From the NCBI GenBank assembly GCA_035311445.1, contig DATGCX010000209.1, positions 1 through 24,423 on the forward strand: DNA of 24,423 nt, written 5' to 3'. The notes beneath the pieces were generated by a model. The model did not search any database. It saw only the letters and a list, made by a program, of their open reading frames with translations, and was not told the DNA's origin. Source of the DNA: JAJPKK01 sp035311445 (lineage in GTDB: Bacteria; Pseudomonadota; Alphaproteobacteria; Rhizobiales; Xanthobacteraceae). This document shows positions 22,998-24,423 of this stretch, in pieces (position 1 is the stretch's first letter; each line of letters starts with the position of its first letter). The position numbers were made by a program, and so were the translations under genes.

Positions 22998-23114
22998 CAT
23001 CTCGCATTTATTGACATGTACTTTTTGCGGGTGGAATTGAATAGCAACCCTGCTGAGCTGCATGTGGTGGGCAGCGGCGCAGTTAAAAACGCAACACCAG
23101 CGAGGAGCGGAATT

Positions 23115-24374
23115 TTGCGACGTGGCGGTGGACCGAGGCAACCTGGTGGCGGACGGCAGATTGCCGGACCGCGCGACCATGACCGAAACCGCGACGGCCA
23201 TTGGGCTTCGCGGCGGCCAGCGGCGCGGTTTGAACAAGATCGCTTGGGGAAGGCCGGTGCGGGCCACAAGCGCCGCGAACCTGGCGGGCCACCGGTTGAC
23301 GAGGCTCCCGGTCGTTTGAGCCATGAAAGCGCAAGCGATGGGCCAAAAGCCGCCACTCCGGCGCAGCCTCAGCCGTTGCAGGAAGCCACCCGCGTACAGA
23401 CTGTCGAAGTCACAGCGGACGAAGCCGGCATGCGGGTTGACCGCTTTCTCGAGGCGAGATTCCCGTCGCTGTCGTTTTCCCACATCCAGCGCGTGATCCG
23501 CAAAGGCGAGCTCCGCGTCAACGGCAGACGGGTCGACGGCAAGGATCGGCTGGAGGAGGGCCAGGCCGTGCGCATTCCGCCGCTTCGGCTCGATGCACCG
23601 AAGGCGACCGGCCCGTCCGAAGCGGAGGAGAAGACGCGTGCCTTTCTGCGCTCGATCACGCTCTACGAAGACGCCGACGTCCTCGTCCTCAACAAGCCCA
23701 TGGGGCTTAGCGTCCAGGGCGGCTCCGGAACCACGCGCCACGTGGACGGCATGCTCGAAGCCATGAGTGAGAAGGGCGGCCAGCGCCCGCGGCTGGTGCA
23801 CCGCCTTGACAAGGACACTGCGGGCTGCCTGCTGGTCGCCAAGACGCGCTTTGCGGCGTCGTCGCTCGCCAAGGTGTTCCGCTCGCGCGAGGCGCGCAAG
23901 ATTTACTGGGCGCTGGTGGCAGGCGTACCGAAGCCGCGCCAGGGCCGTATCTCGACATTTCTGGCCAAGGAGGACCGTGCCGATGATTCCGTCATGCGCA
24001 TCGCTCGGCACGGGGAGGAGGGCGCGAGCCATGCCGTCACATATTACGCGGTGGTCGAGACCTCGGCGCAGCAGCTCGCCTGGGTATCGCTCAAGCCGGT
24101 GACCGGCCGCACCCATCAGTTGCGCGCCCACCTGGCCCATATCGGTCATCCGATCGTCGGCGATCCGAAGTATTTCAACAAGGAGAATTGGACACTGCCG
24201 GGCGGCATGCAAAACCGTCTGCATCTGCTGGCGCGGCGCATCGCGGTGCCGCATCCTCGCGGGGGCGTCATCGATGTGACGGCGCCGCTGCCGTCCCACA
24301 TGGTGCAAAGCTGGAATCTGCTTGGGCTCGATCTCAAGCGATACGATCCGATTGACGAGGCGCCGGAGGAATGA
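23115..24374 (+). CDS. RluC/RluD-type 23S rRNA pseudouridine synthase
   Basis: From a TTG at 23115 the product is 419 residues. It has a Gly/Arg-rich basic extension (1-90), an S4 RNA-binding domain (about 106-152, MRVDRFLEARFPSLSFSHIQRVIRKGELRVNG) and the RluA-family catalytic domain. Catalytic Asp232 lies in HRLDKDTAG; DVLVLNKPMGLSVQGG and KPVTGRTHQLRAHLAHIGHPIVGDPKY are also family motifs. It converts specific uridines of 23S rRNA to pseudouridine. The TTG is chosen because GAGGAG lies seven bases upstream and translation then begins MRRGGGP; an ATG at 23016 gives a longer form that starts right beside a repeat. RluC versus RluD cannot be decided here. Confidence 0.9.
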   Translation: MRRGGGPRQPGGGRQIAGPRDHDRNRDGHWASRRPAARFEQDRLGKAGAGHKRREPGGPPVDEAPGRLSHESASDGPKAATPAQPQPLQEATRVQTVEVTADEAGMRVDRFLEARFPSLSFSHIQRVIRKGELRVNGRRVDGKDRLEEGQAVRIPPLRLDAPKATGPSEAEEKTRAFLRSITLYEDADVLVLNKPMGLSVQGGSGTTRHVDGMLEAMSEKGGQRPRLVHRLDKDTAGCLLVAKTRFAASSLAKVFRSREARKIYWALVAGVPKPRQGRISTFLAKEDRADDSVMRIARHGEEGASHAVTYYAVVETSAQQLAWVSLKPVTGRTHQLRAHLAHIGHPIVGDPKYFNKENWTLPGGMQNRLHLLARRIAVPHPRGGVIDVTAPLPSHMVQSWNLLGLDLKRYDPIDEAPEE

Positions 24375-24377
24375 ATT

Positions 24378-24423
24378 TTGTCGAATAGCGAATACGAACG
24401 CTGGGAAAAGCGTTTTTCGGTGC
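24378..24423 (+). CDS. Start of a downstream gene (5' fragment)
   Basis: A TTG at 24378, seven bases after GGAGGA, opens a frame MSNSEYERWEKRFSV that runs off the window. It begins four bases after the pseudouridine synthase stop, so the two are likely co-transcribed. The sequence resembles the beginning of class I SAM-dependent methyltransferases, but 15 residues are too few to be sure. Confidence 0.45.
   Translation, partial: MSNSEYERWEKRFSV

Overview
The window reads as a high-GC chromosomal segment of an alphaproteobacterium. It is most likely in Hyphomicrobiales, of a Bradyrhizobium/Xanthobacteraceae kind. That placement is inferred from codon use, the full-length asparaginyl-tRNA synthetase, a Bug/TctC-type binding protein, an exported caspase-like protein with a Cys-rich tail, XoxF-like PQQ dehydrogenases, and several families of short palindromic intergenic repeats. 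No tRNA, rRNA, CRISPR array, integrase or transposase was seen.

Layout. 1-389 (minus): 5' part of an exported NHL-type beta-propeller protein. 390-1012: gene-free stretch with a cluster of REP-like palindromes. 1013-2419 (plus): asnS. 2446-4858: a compact defence/toxin-antitoxin island. It holds a three-gene minus-strand operon (two small helix-turn-helix-like proteins and a TIR-domain effector whose 3' end is frameshifted), a divergent RHH antitoxin plus PemK/MazF-like toxin pair, and a VapB antitoxin with no VapC beside it. 4885-6087 (minus): NamZ/DUF1343 exo-muramidase family protein without a signal peptide. 6188-9224 (minus): an operon for an exported caspase-like protein and two small secreted proteins; the caspase and its neighbour share the same Cys-flanked C-terminal tail. 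9534-10475 (plus): frameshifted AbiEii-type nucleotidyltransferase with a small overlapping partner.

10799-18044: a metabolic block. A Bug/TctC-type periplasmic binding protein is followed by three tandem PQQ-dependent alcohol dehydrogenases (about 587 residues each). All three carry the Asp-x-Asp metal motif typical of lanthanide-dependent enzymes. A convergent c-type cytochrome gene probably supplies the electron acceptor. Strong inverted repeats separate the dehydrogenase genes.

18298-21781: secreted proteins of unknown function, an exported pentapeptide-repeat protein and an FkbM-family methyltransferase. 21782-22886: degenerate region with short direct repeats, an operator-like palindrome and a twice-frameshifted F420/NADP oxidoreductase-like pseudogene. 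23115-24374: RluC/RluD-type pseudouridine synthase, probably from a TTG start, followed by the first codons of another TTG-started gene.

The strongest candidates for something new are the TIR operon with its two small HTH-like paralogues (no cyclase or CD-NTase nearby), the exported caspase operon with the shared C-terminal tail, and the triplicated Asp-x-Asp PQQ dehydrogenases with a divergent metal site.
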